64,000 nt of DNA from Candidatus Rokuibacteriota bacterium (GCA_016184125.1 JACPDG010000052.1:1-64000); one strand, 5' to 3'; counted from the stretch's first letter, positions 8,773 through 17,924 are shown. Program-made: numbers and translations. Notes: generated by a model from the sequence alone, not told the origin.

Positions 8773-9894
8773 TCAGCGCGGCTCGACCACCCGGATGTTG
8801 ACGCGCTCGTTGCGACCCTTGGGGTCCACGACGTACTTCTTGACCCGGGGCAGGATCTTCTCCATGGCCTCCACATAGTACCGGTAGAGCGTCACGTCTC
8901 CACCATCCTCCCCGCCGCTCCGGCGGTATTCGTCCAGGATGCTACCGAAGCGGGCCGCGTCCCCTCGCGCTCGGTTGACGGCGTCCGCCCGGTATCCCTC
9001 CCCCTCGCGGAGCAGCCGCTCGGCCCTGCCCCGGGCCTCCGGGACGACACTGTTCCGGTACCCTTCGGCGTCGTTGATCGCCTTGGCCCGCTCCTCGCGG
9101 GCGCTGGCCACGTCCCGGAAGGCGTCGGCCGCCTCCCTGGGCGGGATCACTTCCTGGAGCGTGAGATTGACGAGCTGGACGCCGCTCCGGTACTCGTCCA
9201 GGGTGCGCTGCCCTGCCGCCTGCACGAGCCGCTGGAGTTCGGTGCGACCCACCGTCAGGAGGTCATCCACTCGCGCCTCGGCGCCCACGGCGGTGAGAGC
9301 GTGCTTGACGGCATTGCGGATCAGCGGGTTGGCATCGTAGTCGACCCGGAGGAGGAAGTCGGCGGGATCCTTGACGCGGTACTGGACGATGACCTTGAGG
9401 TTCACGATGTTCTCGTCGCCCGTGAGGACCTGGACCTCCTCCGGGGGATGAAACTGAAGACCGTGCTCCGGCGGTGTGACACCGATCCCCTCGCGACGAA
9501 TCTCCGCGACGTTCACCTTGTCCGCCCGCTCGATCGGCCAGGGGAGGCGGTAGTGGAGGCCTTCGCCCACGCGGGCCTGGACGAGCCGCCCGAAGCGGCG
9601 GACCACCGCCTCTTCGCCCGGGTTCACGACGTAGACCCCGGAGAGCAGGTAGAGGGCCACCAGCGCGGCCAGGCTGATCTTCCCGAGGTGCGGGTTGCGG
9701 AACAGGTGGGCGAAGGCAGCCCGGATGTCCCGGCCGGCCGTGGCCGCGGCGCCGCCCGCCAGACGGCGGATGTCTTCGGCGATGCGGGCCCCGGCGCTCC
9801 GCAGTAAGAGCGCCAGCATGCGCTGGACGGCGTCGAGACGGCCTGGGCTCTCCGGACGCCGCGACTCTCCGTCGCGTCGCGGCTCGTCACTCAT
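8773..9894 (-). CDS. hflK: HflK-type SPFH-domain protein
   Basis: 373 residues: a charged cytoplasmic N-terminus, one membrane helix (ISLAALVALYLLSGVYVV), then the SPFH domain beginning NPGEEAVVRRFGR. A long Ala/Glu/Arg-rich helix follows, ending at KKYVVDP. HflK with HflC forms a large periplasmic cage around FtsH and restrains its activity. The ATG overlaps the hflC stop (ATGA). Many longer in-phase upstream codons exist, but the coupling to hflC and the family N-terminus fix this start. A second HflK-like domain sits two genes upstream in the CDF fusion. Confidence 0.9.
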   Translation of the reverse strand: MSDEPRRDGESRRPESPGRLDAVQRMLALLLRSAGARIAEDIRRLAGGAAATAGRDIRAAFAHLFRNPHLGKISLAALVALYLLSGVYVVNPGEEAVVRRFGRLVQARVGEGLHYRLPWPIERADKVNVAEIRREGIGVTPPEHGLQFHPPEEVQVLTGDENIVNLKVIVQYRVKDPADFLLRVDYDANPLIRNAVKHALTAVGAEARVDDLLTVGRTELQRLVQAAGQRTLDEYRSGVQLVNLTLQEVIPPREAADAFRDVASAREERAKAINDAEGYRNSVVPEARGRAERLLREGEGYRADAVNRARGDAARFGSILDEYRRSGGEDGGDVTLYRYYVEAMEKILPRVKKYVVDPKGRNERVNIRVVEPR

Positions 9895-10868
9895 CGCTTC
9901 CCCTCCTGACCCGCCACGGCCCTCGGGAGCGCGGGGTCCGGGGTTCCGGCGGGCGCGGTGGCCGCCCTCGGCGCGGGCACGGCGGCAGGCGGTCCCTGCC
10001 CCTCGTTCAGATACTTGAGCAGTTCCGAGGTGGCGGGGAGGACCAGGGTCGTCTTCTCGTCGATGAACTTCTGGTACGACTCCAGCGTGCGGAGGAACTT
10101 GTAGAATCGCGGGTCCTGGCCGTAGGCGTCGGCGTAGATCTTGATCGCCAGGGCATCCCCCTCGCCCTTCAGCTTTTCCGCCTTCATGTAGGCCTCGGAC
10201 AGGATCACCTTTTGGTCCCGCTCCGCCTCGGCCCGGATCTTGGCCGCTTCCTCGGCTCCCTCCGACCGGTACTTCCGCGCCTGCCGCTCGCGCTCGGACT
10301 TCATCCGGCTGAAGACGCTGACCTTGTTCTTCTCCGGGAAGTTGAGGAGCTTCAGCCGCACGTCCACGACCCGCATGCCGTACTTCTGGGTCTGGGCGTC
10401 GCTGCGGCGCGTGACGTCGTCCAGGACCTGGGGCAGGCGGAGCGCCCCGGGCTCCGCGGTGACGAGGGCCGACAGCTCTTGCCGCCCGAGCGCCGTCCCC
10501 AGCTCCGAGGCCACCACGTCCGCCAGACGGGTCTCCGCCCGGCTCTGCTCCCTGAGGCTCTTGAGGTAAAGGATCGGGTCGGCGATCCGCCAGGCGACGT
10601 AGTTCTCCACCACGATGTTCTTCTTGTCGCTGCTCAGGAACTCGATCTTGTCCGGGTTGTAGACCAGGAGCCGGTTGTTGAAGAGCTGGACCCCCTGGAT
10701 CGGCTCGGGCCACTTCCAGTGCAGGCCCGGCGTCGTGATGGCCCGGACCGGCTCGCCGAACTGGGTCACGACGGCGAACTCGGTCTCGTCCACCACGAAG
10801 AAGATCAGGTTCGCCGCCACGATGACGATCGCCACAGCAACAAGCAGAACGACGTTCCGCCGCTTCAT
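9891..10868 (-). CDS. hflC: HflC-type SPFH-domain protein
   Basis: 325 residues with an N-terminal membrane helix (NVVLLVAVAIVIVAANLIFFV) and an SPFH domain from VDETEFAVVTQFGEP. A coiled segment rich in Glu/Ala/Lys (about 195-250) contains AEAERDQKVILSEAY, a signature of HflC. The C-terminal tail is Ala/Pro-rich and longer than usual. It should pair with HflK in the FtsH-regulating complex. It overlaps hflK by four bases and starts 68 bp after the CDF-HflK stop. Confidence 0.92.
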   Translation of the reverse strand: MKRRNVVLLVAVAIVIVAANLIFFVVDETEFAVVTQFGEPVRAITTPGLHWKWPEPIQGVQLFNNRLLVYNPDKIEFLSSDKKNIVVENYVAWRIADPILYLKSLREQSRAETRLADVVASELGTALGRQELSALVTAEPGALRLPQVLDDVTRRSDAQTQKYGMRVVDVRLKLLNFPEKNKVSVFSRMKSERERQARKYRSEGAEEAAKIRAEAERDQKVILSEAYMKAEKLKGEGDALAIKIYADAYGQDPRFYKFLRTLESYQKFIDEKTTLVLPATSELLKYLNEGQGPPAAVPAPRAATAPAGTPDPALPRAVAGQEGKR

Positions 10869-10935
10869 CGCCGCCTCCCGTTCCCGTGCCTCATCCCCGA
10901 TCCCCCGCGCTGACCGTGGCAGGCCGTCTGCCGTG

Positions 10936-12489
10936 CTACCGTTTGTTCCCCTCGGGCGGGGGGAACCTGGGCAATTGCGCCAGGGAGGTCCCCTCTCCGA
11001 CGAACCAGAGGTCCAGACTGTCTTCCCTGATCTCCGGGCTCACGACGAACTTCTTGACCCGGGCCAGGACGCGCTCCATCGCCTCGAGGTAGAGGCGGGT
11101 CTCGGTCACCGCGCGGCTGCGGCTGTACTCTCGGAGCTTTTCCCGGAACCGCGTGGCTTCCCCCTGGGCCACATTCACTTTCTCGGTGCGGTACGCCTCG
11201 CCCTCCCGCAGGGTTTTCGCGCCGTCCCCCCGGGCCTTGGGCACGACCTCGTTGGCGTAGGCCGCCGCCTCGTTGACATAGGTGGCCCGGTCCTCGCGCG
11301 CCGAGGCGACGTCCAGGAAGGCATCGGCAACCTCAGCTGGTGGCGCCACGCTGACCAGGCGGACGGTCGACACCGCCACGCCGGCCCCGTACCGGTCCAG
11401 GCTCTCCTGCAGCAGGGCCCGCGCGTCCAGCTCTGCCGCTTCCCGCCCCGTGGTCAGGAGCTCGTCGATCTGCCGCCCTCCCACCGTCTGCCGGACCGCC
11501 GCCTCCAGGTTCGCCGCGATCAGCCCTTGCGGATGCCCGACATTGAACAGGTACGCCGCCACGTCTTTCACGGTGTACTGGACCGTGGCTCTCAGGGCGA
11601 CGAGGTTCTCGTCGCCGGTGAGGAGCTCCAGCGGCGCCGGGGACAGGGCCTGCACCGTGGCGACCTTGATCTTCGTCACGCTCTCGATGGGCCAGGGCAG
11701 GCGGTAGTGGAGCCCCGGCGGCACCCCCACAGCGACGCGCCGCCCGAACCGGCGGACGACGGCCTCCTCCTCCGGGCCGACGACATAGAGGCCCGAAAGG
11801 AAGTAGCCCAGGGCGAGGCCGGCCGCGATCAGGCCGACCGTCCGGCGCGAGGGCCGGAGCGGACGAAGCAAGCGGTGCTCGAGGTGTCCCTCCGCACGGA
11901 GGCCCGACAGCGCGCTGCCGAAGATGTGGCTCCCGGCCGACAGGATGAACAGCACGACGACCACCGCCGCGACGCGGTCCAGGGTCCTGAAGCCGATCAG
12001 GTACCCGAGGAGCCCGGCCAGGACGACGCTCGAGCTGTAGACATCCATCATCGAGTGGATCCCGTCGGCGACGAGGCTGGGAGAGCCGGTCTGCCGCCCC
12101 ACGTACGTTTTGTACCGGCCCATGAAGTAGGCGAAGGCGATCGTGACCACGGCCCCAAGGGCCACCCAGCCCACGTTGGCGAGATCCTGCTCGTGGCCGC
12201 CGACGACCTCGACGAAGATCCGGTAGCCCATGTAGAAGATGAAGATGGCGACGAACAGGGCCACCCCGTGCTCGATCCGACCGGCCCGGGTGGCCGCTCC
12301 ATCCGGCCCCCGCGCCACGGCGACCAGCCCGGCGAGCACGATCGCCGAGACGAACAGGTCGGCGAAGGAGTGCCAGGCGCTGGCCCTCAAAGCCAGGCTC
12401 CCCGAGGCCGAAGCCAGGAGGAACTTCGTCCCGATCAGCAGGACGTTCGCCCCCATGGCGATGAGCAACGTCTGTTCTTTTCGTCCCAT
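10936..12489 (-). CDS. fusion of a cation diffusion facilitator membrane domain to an HflK-type SPFH domain
   Basis: 517 residues. Residues 1 to about 195 are a CDF transporter membrane domain with both metal-site helices intact: HSFAD in helix 2 and DGIHSMMD in helix 5. The usual cytoplasmic CDF dimer domain is absent. A further helix (VGLIAAGLALGYFLSGLYVV) then leads straight into an HflK-like SPFH domain (PEEEAVVRRFGRR through KKFVVSPE). The start chosen is ATG 12489, which has AGGAGGT six bases upstream; GTG 12495 would lie inside that ribosome site. The frame is continuous and ends in a normal tail, so a true fusion is likely. It suggests metal flux, perhaps Zn(II) or Cu, linked to the FtsH/HflKC complex. 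Confidence 0.88.
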   Translation of the reverse strand: MGRKEQTLLIAMGANVLLIGTKFLLASASGSLALRASAWHSFADLFVSAIVLAGLVAVARGPDGAATRAGRIEHGVALFVAIFIFYMGYRIFVEVVGGHEQDLANVGWVALGAVVTIAFAYFMGRYKTYVGRQTGSPSLVADGIHSMMDVYSSSVVLAGLLGYLIGFRTLDRVAAVVVVLFILSAGSHIFGSALSGLRAEGHLEHRLLRPLRPSRRTVGLIAAGLALGYFLSGLYVVGPEEEAVVRRFGRRVAVGVPPGLHYRLPWPIESVTKIKVATVQALSPAPLELLTGDENLVALRATVQYTVKDVAAYLFNVGHPQGLIAANLEAAVRQTVGGRQIDELLTTGREAAELDARALLQESLDRYGAGVAVSTVRLVSVAPPAEVADAFLDVASAREDRATYVNEAAAYANEVVPKARGDGAKTLREGEAYRTEKVNVAQGEATRFREKLREYSRSRAVTETRLYLEAMERVLARVKKFVVSPEIREDSLDLWFVGEGTSLAQLPRFPPPEGNKR

Positions 12490-12491
12490 GC

Positions 12492-14456
12492 TCACCTCCT
12501 ACCGGAGCGCTCGAGAGCGCCGATTTCGGCCAGGAGCTCGTCGATCCGGTCTTCGTGGATCACGAGGTTCAACCGCTTGACCAGCTCCCGCTCCATCCGG
12601 GCCAGCACCTCCCGGTGGCGATCGCGGCGGAGGTCGGCCCGGACCTGCTCCTTCGCCTGATCGAAGGGAAGCGGCGGCAGCTCCTGCCGCTCCCGGACCT
12701 TCACGATGTAATAGCGGTCCCCGAGGGGGATCACCCCGCTGACGTCGCCCGCCCGCAGAGACAGGATCTCGGTCATGGCCGCGTGGGATTCGAGGTCCAT
12801 CAGGGCGCCGCCTGGATGCGTGAACCAGCCGTCCGCCTCTCCGCCCTTCTGTGCCGTCTCCCGGTCGTCAGAGACCTCTCGGGCGACCGCGGCGAAATCC
12901 TCTCCCCGGCGCCAGAAGAGGAGCCGGGGCGGCCGGACCCGCTCCTGGGCCGCGTTAGCCTTGGCCCATGGTTGCCGGTCAGCCTCCTCCGTGTCTCCCC
13001 GTCGGATCTCGATGAGGCTGATCTTCAATCGAGGGAGCGGCTGATAGCGGGACAGGTTCTTCTGGAAATACCGCTTGAGGTCTTCCTCCGTGGGTTCCTT
13101 CTCGGCCGCCATCTCGTCCTGGTGGAGCATCTCGGCGAGGATGTGGCGCCGCGTCTCCTCGATGTCCGCCTTGTTTCTTAGATCTGCCATCCGTCCGGAG
13201 GCGGTCTGCAGGATCAGGAGCCGATCGATGAGCCGGTCGAGAAGCTTGAGCTTCCCCTCGAATCCCTCGAAGTCACGCCGGTGCTCGGGCGCGATGGATT
13301 CCGCTTCGGCGAGGAAGTCGCCCAGCGTGTACCGCTGCCCGTTGACCACCACCAGGGTCCGGGCCTTGTTCTCGGCGTAGCGCTGCCGCTCGCGCTCGGC
13401 CTGGAGGATCGACCGGATCTCTCCCTCGACTTCTTCGAGGGCCCGACGGCGCTCCCGCCGCCGTTCCAGGACCCGCACGACGAAGTAGCTGTTGGCGTCC
13501 TGGAACGCCGGGCTCAGGTCCCCCTGGGCGAGGGACAGCACGTTGGCGTCGAAGGCCGGCCCGCGGCTGCCCCGGGCTTCGAACCGCTCCCGCCGGGCCG
13601 CCCATCCCCCAACTGCGGCGGCGACGGCCTCGAGGTCCTCACCCGCCTGGAGCCTTGCCCGCGCCTTCTCCGCCCGCGCCCGCGCGTCGTCGGCATTCCC
13701 CGTGGCATCGATCTGGATCTCCTCGATCCGCACCCGGTCCGGCTCGACGAACCGGCCCCGATCGGCGAGGTAGTAGGTGGTGACCTCCTCGCGGGAAGGC
13801 TCCGCCACTCGCAGCAGCTCCGTGTCCACGGTGATCGTGGCCCCGTCCCGCAGTTGTTTCAGGAAGGCCCGGGAGGCTGCCTCTTCCTTGCCGGCGTGGA
13901 GGACGCTCTGGATCTCGTCCCGGACCTGAGTGAGGGTTCGATCCTTGAATCGCTCCCGATTCGCCTCGAAGTACTGCCGGATCTCCTCTTCGGCGACCCG
14001 CACCTCGGATTCGTGGAACCGCTTCTCCACATCGTGGATGCTGATCTCCTGCGTGGCCTCCCGCATGGCGCGGGAGAACATCTCGCGGGCATCCAGCCGG
14101 CGCTGCCGCGCCCACCGCTCGGTCACGGCGTGCACCGCCTGGCTCTGGATCACGAGGGCCAGCCCGTGCGGGCTCAGCATCGCCGCCCGCTCCTCGGGCG
14201 GTGCCGTCCGCCATCGCTCGATGAGCGCCTCACGGGTGATCGTCCCTCCCTCGTAGGCCGCGACGATGTTCCGGTCGGGGTGGTATCCCCGCCCCCACGA
14301 CGACCGCAAGGCGAGCCCCGCAACGATGGCCAGCGCCAGCACCAGGCCCACCGCCAGCCGGAACCTCCATCGGCGCCCGGTGGCGTTCTCTCCCACCGCA
14401 GCGGGTTCAGCCGAAACGCGCTCCGGCTCGACCGCGTCCGTCGCGTGCTCTCCCAT
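12492..14456 (-). CDS. membrane-anchored parvulin-type peptidyl-prolyl isomerase/chaperone (PpiD/SurA-like)
   Basis: 654 residues. A soluble N-terminal tail is followed by a membrane helix (LAVGLVLALAIVAGLAL, about 33-50) and a large periplasmic part with two PpiC-like stretches, around residues 210-320 and 450-590. It is rich in charged helices, as in PpiD and SurA. It should help fold or hold exported proteins. It is the first gene of the operon that continues with CDF-HflK, HflC and HflK. A near-consensus sigma-54 promoter lies about 263 bp upstream at 14719-14734. Confidence 0.82.
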   Translation of the reverse strand: MGEHATDAVEPERVSAEPAAVGENATGRRWRFRLAVGLVLALAIVAGLALRSSWGRGYHPDRNIVAAYEGGTITREALIERWRTAPPEERAAMLSPHGLALVIQSQAVHAVTERWARQRRLDAREMFSRAMREATQEISIHDVEKRFHESEVRVAEEEIRQYFEANRERFKDRTLTQVRDEIQSVLHAGKEEAASRAFLKQLRDGATITVDTELLRVAEPSREEVTTYYLADRGRFVEPDRVRIEEIQIDATGNADDARARAEKARARLQAGEDLEAVAAAVGGWAARRERFEARGSRGPAFDANVLSLAQGDLSPAFQDANSYFVVRVLERRRERRRALEEVEGEIRSILQAERERQRYAENKARTLVVVNGQRYTLGDFLAEAESIAPEHRRDFEGFEGKLKLLDRLIDRLLILQTASGRMADLRNKADIEETRRHILAEMLHQDEMAAEKEPTEEDLKRYFQKNLSRYQPLPRLKISLIEIRRGDTEEADRQPWAKANAAQERVRPPRLLFWRRGEDFAAVAREVSDDRETAQKGGEADGWFTHPGGALMDLESHAAMTEILSLRAGDVSGVIPLGDRYYIVKVRERQELPPLPFDQAKEQVRADLRRDRHREVLARMERELVKRLNLVIHEDRIDELLAEIGALERSGRR

Positions 14457-14482
14457 CTCGGGTGATGACTCCCCCTGGGATC

Positions 14483-14567
14483 ATGGGGGGCCCCGAAATG
14501 GCCCCCCAAACCCCCCGACGCTCGGAGCGCCCCGGCAAAGCCGTGGCGCTCCTCGACAACCCGATTC
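14483..14567 (-). repeat. dispersed intergenic repeat, copy A
   Basis: About 85 bp. On the minus strand it begins GAATCGGGTTGTCGAGGAGCG and ends in G-runs followed by CCCCCCATGATC. Related copies lie at 36431-36519 and 45036-45136. Each has a central palindromic or G/C-run section and an end block CCCCCCAT. Confidence 0.6.
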
Positions 14568-14718
14568 GTTCACAGGCCCTGAGATCCGGGTAGTCAGGCT
14601 CTCAGCGCCCCCGACCGGCTCGGCCACGCTCACGGGTCGAGCGTGATCTCCGGTTGCGCGCTGGCGGCGACGCTGATCGCATCGCCTTGTCGGTCGCGCA
14701 AAGGTGCGGGCGTCCGTG

Positions 14719-14734
14719 CGCAAAGGCGGTGCCA
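14719..14734 (-). promoter_or_regulatory. sigma-54 promoter of the PpiC/HflK operon
   Basis: Minus strand TGGCACCGCCTTTGCG, an almost exact match to TGGCAC-N5-TTGC. It is the best-scoring by eye in the window. Confidence 0.7.
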
Positions 14735-14809
14735 GGCGGCGAGGGCGTACAAATGCCCTTTCAGAACCGCGGTGGCCCTGCAGCGGTGCCGGGCGCCGCG
14801 GGAACCGCT

Positions 14810-14861
14810 GCCAAGTTGACGGTGAGGACGTCGGAGACCGGTCGCGCTCGGACATTCTGGC
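14810..14861. promoter_or_regulatory. paired palindromic activator site, degenerate
   Basis: GCCAAGTTGAC (14810-14820) and GACATTCTGGC (14851-14861) start exactly 41 bp apart and lie 76 bp from the -24 element. Each has one or two core mismatches. The geometry matches the strong sites. Confidence 0.5.
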
Positions 14862-14889
14862 GAGCACGCGGAGAGCGATCGCGGCGGGA

Positions 14890-15042
14890 TCAGACGCGCA
14901 GCGCGCGAAGCCGGGCGATGCGCTCCTCGACCGGCGGGTGCGTCGAGAACAGTCGCATGAGGGCGTCGCCGCTGAGCGGGTTGACGATGAACAGATGGGT
15001 CCCTCCGATCCAGCTCTCGTCCAGCGTGCACCCGACGTTCGG
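14890..15042 (-). pseudogene. HtpX-type protease C-terminal fragment
   Basis: The minus frame encodes [17 protein letters not shown] and [16 protein letters not shown] before a stop at 14890-14892. This is the typical end of HtpX, an M48 membrane protease. About 35-50 residues survive, with no zinc motif and no start codon; an in-frame stop lies just upstream at 15043-15045. It is a remnant beside the intact M48 gene. Confidence 0.75.
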
Positions 15043-15051
15043 TCAGCCCCA

Positions 15052-16350
15052 CTACCGGTCGAGCTCCAGGATGTATTCCCGGATGCGGCGGGTGTCGCCG
15101 GCGTCGGGTTTGAGCGCCAGGTACTTCTCGAACGCAGCTTTGGCCCGGCCGGGCTCCTTCCGCTGGTAGTAGAGGAGCCCGAGCTGGCGGACCGGATCCG
15201 CATACAGCGGATCGAGCGTGGCCGCACGCTCGTAGCGCTCGAGCGCCTTGCGCATGAGCTCGTCCTTCTCGGCGACGCCCTTCGTCCGCTGGGCGCGGAG
15301 CCGGTAGAGATCGCCCGAGTAGAGCGTGGCGATCGGGTCGCGCGGCGTGAGCGCGAGGACGCGCTCGAGCTGTCGCTCCGCGAGCTCGAACCGCCCGGCC
15401 TTGATGTCGAGCGCAGCGTTGTCCCGGACGACCGTGCGCATCCGCAGGCGGAACTCCTCGCTGTCGCTCGAGAGGCCGGGCGCGGCCACCGCGCTCGCGT
15501 AGCGGGTGGCGAGGAGCTGCCGTGTGCTCTCGATGCGTTCCTGGAGGCGCGGGTGCGTCCCGAAGAAGAAGGTCTCGATCGCGCCGCGGTCGCCCGACTC
15601 CTTCCTGAGGAGCTCGAAGACCTTCGGAGCCTCCCTGGGGTCGTAGCCCGCGTTGACGAGCATGTCCAGGCCGCCGCCGTCGGCCTCGCGCTCGAGCTCG
15701 CGCCCGTACCCGGTGATGGCCGCGATGGCGGCGAGCTGCAGGCCGAGGCCGAGGACCGCGTTGGCGGTCTGGCTGATGACCGCCGCGCCGACCGCGTCGC
15801 CCGACTGCGCGCGTGAGCCCGCCGCGGCGGCGACGCCGATCGAGAGCCCGATCGCCGCGAGCGAGTACAGGGCCTGCTTCGTCTGCGCGTCACGCTGGAA
15901 GCGGAGCGCGTCGCGGTTCGTCACGTGACTCATCTCGTGGCCGAGGATGGTCGCGAGCTGCGCCTCGTTCTCGAGCTGCGCGAGGAGCCCGGTGTGCACG
16001 TAGATGCGCCCGTTGGGCATCGCGAACGCGTTCAGCGTCGGATCGCTGATGACCCTGAACCTGAAGCCGGGCCCGCCGGCGGCGCGGACCGACGCGGGGG
16101 TCAGCCGGTCGCCGAGCTTCGCCAGGTACTCCTCGAGCAGCGGGTCCTGGTAGACCCTGGCCTTCCCGAGGAGCGCCTGTTCCTCCTTCTCGGCCTTGGC
16201 CCAGAGCGCCCGCTCGTCGGCCTCGGGCCGGAACGGCTGTCCGCCCGCGCCCATCGGGGGGACGTTGCGGGTCGCACAGGCGGTGGCGAGGAGCGAGACG
16301 ACGAGGACCCACCCGACCAGCCGGTAGAGTGGGCGCTGCGACGCCGTCAT
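15052..16350 (-). CDS. M48 family lipoprotein metalloprotease with C-terminal TPRs (BepA/LoiP-like)
   Basis: 432 residues. The N-terminus is a lipoprotein signal with lipobox LLATAC. The zinc motif HEMSH lies near residue 139, with the third ligand in EREADGGGLDML. A C-terminal region of about 130 residues has TPR-like helices (ERYERAATLDPLYADPV). Proteins of this design degrade or assemble outer-membrane proteins in the periplasm. It is on the same strand as, and upstream of, the PpiC/HflK operon, which fits an envelope quality-control cluster. Confidence 0.9.
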   Translation of the reverse strand: MTASQRPLYRLVGWVLVVSLLATACATRNVPPMGAGGQPFRPEADERALWAKAEKEEQALLGKARVYQDPLLEEYLAKLGDRLTPASVRAAGGPGFRFRVISDPTLNAFAMPNGRIYVHTGLLAQLENEAQLATILGHEMSHVTNRDALRFQRDAQTKQALYSLAAIGLSIGVAAAAGSRAQSGDAVGAAVISQTANAVLGLGLQLAAIAAITGYGRELEREADGGGLDMLVNAGYDPREAPKVFELLRKESGDRGAIETFFFGTHPRLQERIESTRQLLATRYASAVAAPGLSSDSEEFRLRMRTVVRDNAALDIKAGRFELAERQLERVLALTPRDPIATLYSGDLYRLRAQRTKGVAEKDELMRKALERYERAATLDPLYADPVRQLGLLYYQRKEPGRAKAAFEKYLALKPDAGDTRRIREYILELDR

Positions 16351-16577
16351 GGCGGCTCGACGGCGACGCCGTTCGGGCCCCGTCCCGTCGGGACGTTCGC
16401 GATGACGTTCCGTTCAGCCAGGTCGATGACCGAGAGCGAACCGGCGTGGGCGTTGGTGACGTACGCGAGGCGGCCGTCGTCGCCGAGCGCGATGCCGTGC
16501 GCGCCGAGTCCGACGTCGACGGTCGCCGAGACGGTGAGAGTGGCGAGGTCGACCACCGTGACGCGGCCGCGCGGGGT
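16347..16577 (-). pseudogene. YVTN beta-propeller C-terminal fragment
   Basis: The frame encodes the last blades of a YncE-like propeller, with VVDLATLTVSATVDVG, LAYVTNAHAGSLSVIDL and NVPTGRGPNG. The stop overlaps the start of the M48 gene. The upstream part of the gene is missing: the sequence switches near 16577 to a nucleotidyltransferase fragment in another frame. An intact relative is at 53301-54257. Confidence 0.7.
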
Positions 16578-16714
16578 GTCACGACGACGAGCGTCGATTC
16601 CGGATCGATCGCGAGCGCCGTTCGCTGCAAGGTCCGCTCGACGAGGGTCTCGCGGCCGAGAAGCGCGCAGAACTGCTTGGGCCGGTCATCGCCTGGCTCC
16701 TCGCTTCCTCGTGG
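16577..16714 (-). pseudogene. sugar-nucleotide pyrophosphorylase (ManC-like) fragment
   Basis: About 40 codons read DDRPKQFCALLGRETLVERT and then IDPESTLVVVT. This is the stretch right after the nucleotide-binding loop in mannose-1-phosphate guanylyltransferases. There is no start and no continuation; it abuts the propeller fragment. It is a gene shard joined at a deletion or assembly breakpoint. Confidence 0.65.
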
Positions 16715-16825
16715 CTCAGTGGCAGCCGCCGCGGCGCGCCGAGCGCGCCGGTTCGCTGGTCTCGCCGGCCTCTTCCGATTCCTTCTCCTCACCCGGCTTC
16801 TCGCTCGACCCGTGGCGGCCGCGCC
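16715..16825 (-). pseudogene. C-terminal fragment of a Gly/Cys/His small membrane protein
   Basis: The minus frame ends RSARRGGCH before TGA at 16715-16717, preceded by a Glu-rich linker. The end matches the protein at 47716-47952 (RSARSGGCH). The membrane helix is missing because the upstream sequence is the TRAP receptor gene end. Confidence 0.6.
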
Positions 16826-16833
16826 CGCCCGCA

Positions 16834-17468
16834 CTACTTCTTCAGCGGCCAGTAGTGATTGGCGGCGAAGTCGTACGGCGGGTACATGAAGCGCCGCCCG
16901 GGAACCACGACGGCCGCATACCTCCGCTGCGACTCCAGCACCTTCTTGAAGAACGGGTTCGCCGCCGCCTCTTTCTCGGCGACACGGTTCCACGAGTTCG
17001 AGAACGTTGTGAGCACGTCATCCGGCGTCCGCATGACCTGGACCTTGAACTCCTCCTGCAGCCGCTTCAGCCGATGTAGTCCACGTAGTCCATGCCGAAG
17101 GTGCCGCCGGGTCCGCCGGTCATGAGCACCGCCGCCTTGTTCTTGCCAACCCAGTAGCCCGCCCAGGCATGGGCGCCGTCGATCACCCGCTTGGACGTCG
17201 CCTCCAGCACTTCGAACGCCGGGACGATGGCGCCGGCCGGGAGGGTCTCGATCTTCAGGCGGCCCCCCGACATCTTCTCGACGCGCTCGGCGAACATCTT
17301 GAAGTTGTCGTAGAGCATCGAGGCTGCCGGCCAGGCGGCCTGCACCTTGAGCACGCGCGGGGCCTGGGCGGTGGCGCCGCCGGGCGCGCGGGCTCCTGCG
17401 ACGAGCAGCATGGTGACGACCGAGAAGGTCACGATGATGCGCCTCCGACGAGCACCCTTCCGTCTCAT
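16834..17468 (-). pseudogene. TRAP transporter substrate-binding protein with internal deletion and frameshift
   Basis: The N-terminal part (17067-17468) has a signal peptide and runs from APRVLKVQAAWPAASMLYDN to GGTFGMDYVDYIG. It then meets a stop because the next bases belong to the C-terminal part in another frame (LQEEFKVQVMRTPDDV to AANHYWPLKK, stop at 16834). Compared with the intact paralogue at 57865-58992, about 175 residues are missing between DYIG and LQEE. The gene still has a sigma-54 promoter and paired activator sites upstream. Confidence 0.88.
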
Positions 17469-17545
17469 GGCGCACCTCCATCTGGCGGAGCGAGATCCCG
17501 TGCCCCTTGCGCAGGCATGGTGTCCGGTCCGTCACCCCCTCGGCA

Positions 17546-17561
17546 CGCAAGAGCCGCACCG
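17546..17561 (-). promoter_or_regulatory. sigma-54 promoter of the TRAP receptor pseudogene
   Basis: Minus strand CGGTGCGGCTCTTGCG: GG and GC 10 nt apart, TTGC at -12. It lies 78 bp before the ATG at 17468. Confidence 0.6.
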
Positions 17562-17648
17562 GACGAACGGACGCCGGGAGCCACACGTCACCCGGTACTT
17601 GGACGGGACTGTCCAATCAGGCTCCCGGGCCCGGCGGCAACGACGGAG

Positions 17649-17700
17649 GACTTTTCGTCGAATTCACCGCGCGCTGTGAAGAGGCGGCCGACATTTCGTC
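17649..17700. promoter_or_regulatory. paired palindromic activator site
   Basis: GACTTTTCGTC (17649-17659) and GACATTTCGTC (17690-17700) start 41 bp apart; the nearer is 88 bp from the -24 element. Confidence 0.65.
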
Positions 17701-17924
17701 AGCCACCCGGTTCACGACAGACGCCTTCGTCGCGGCCGCGGCCCGGCAGGCCGCTGATTCTGGAACATGACGCAAGACAGCTGATCAAACGAAGAGAGGA
17801 ACAGCGAGCCGTCAAACAGAACCGGATACGCTAGCGTCTCCCATCGGGTACGGCGAGGCCCTCGGAAGAACATCCGAGGGCCTCGCTGGTTTGGGCGACC
17901 GCCAACGCCAACAACGACCGCTCC

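Noticed and set aside
8773-10713. A 646-codon frame extending hflK upstream through hflC
   Set aside because: The upstream part overlaps hflC in the wrong phase; the ATGA overlap and SPFH family start place hflK at 9894.
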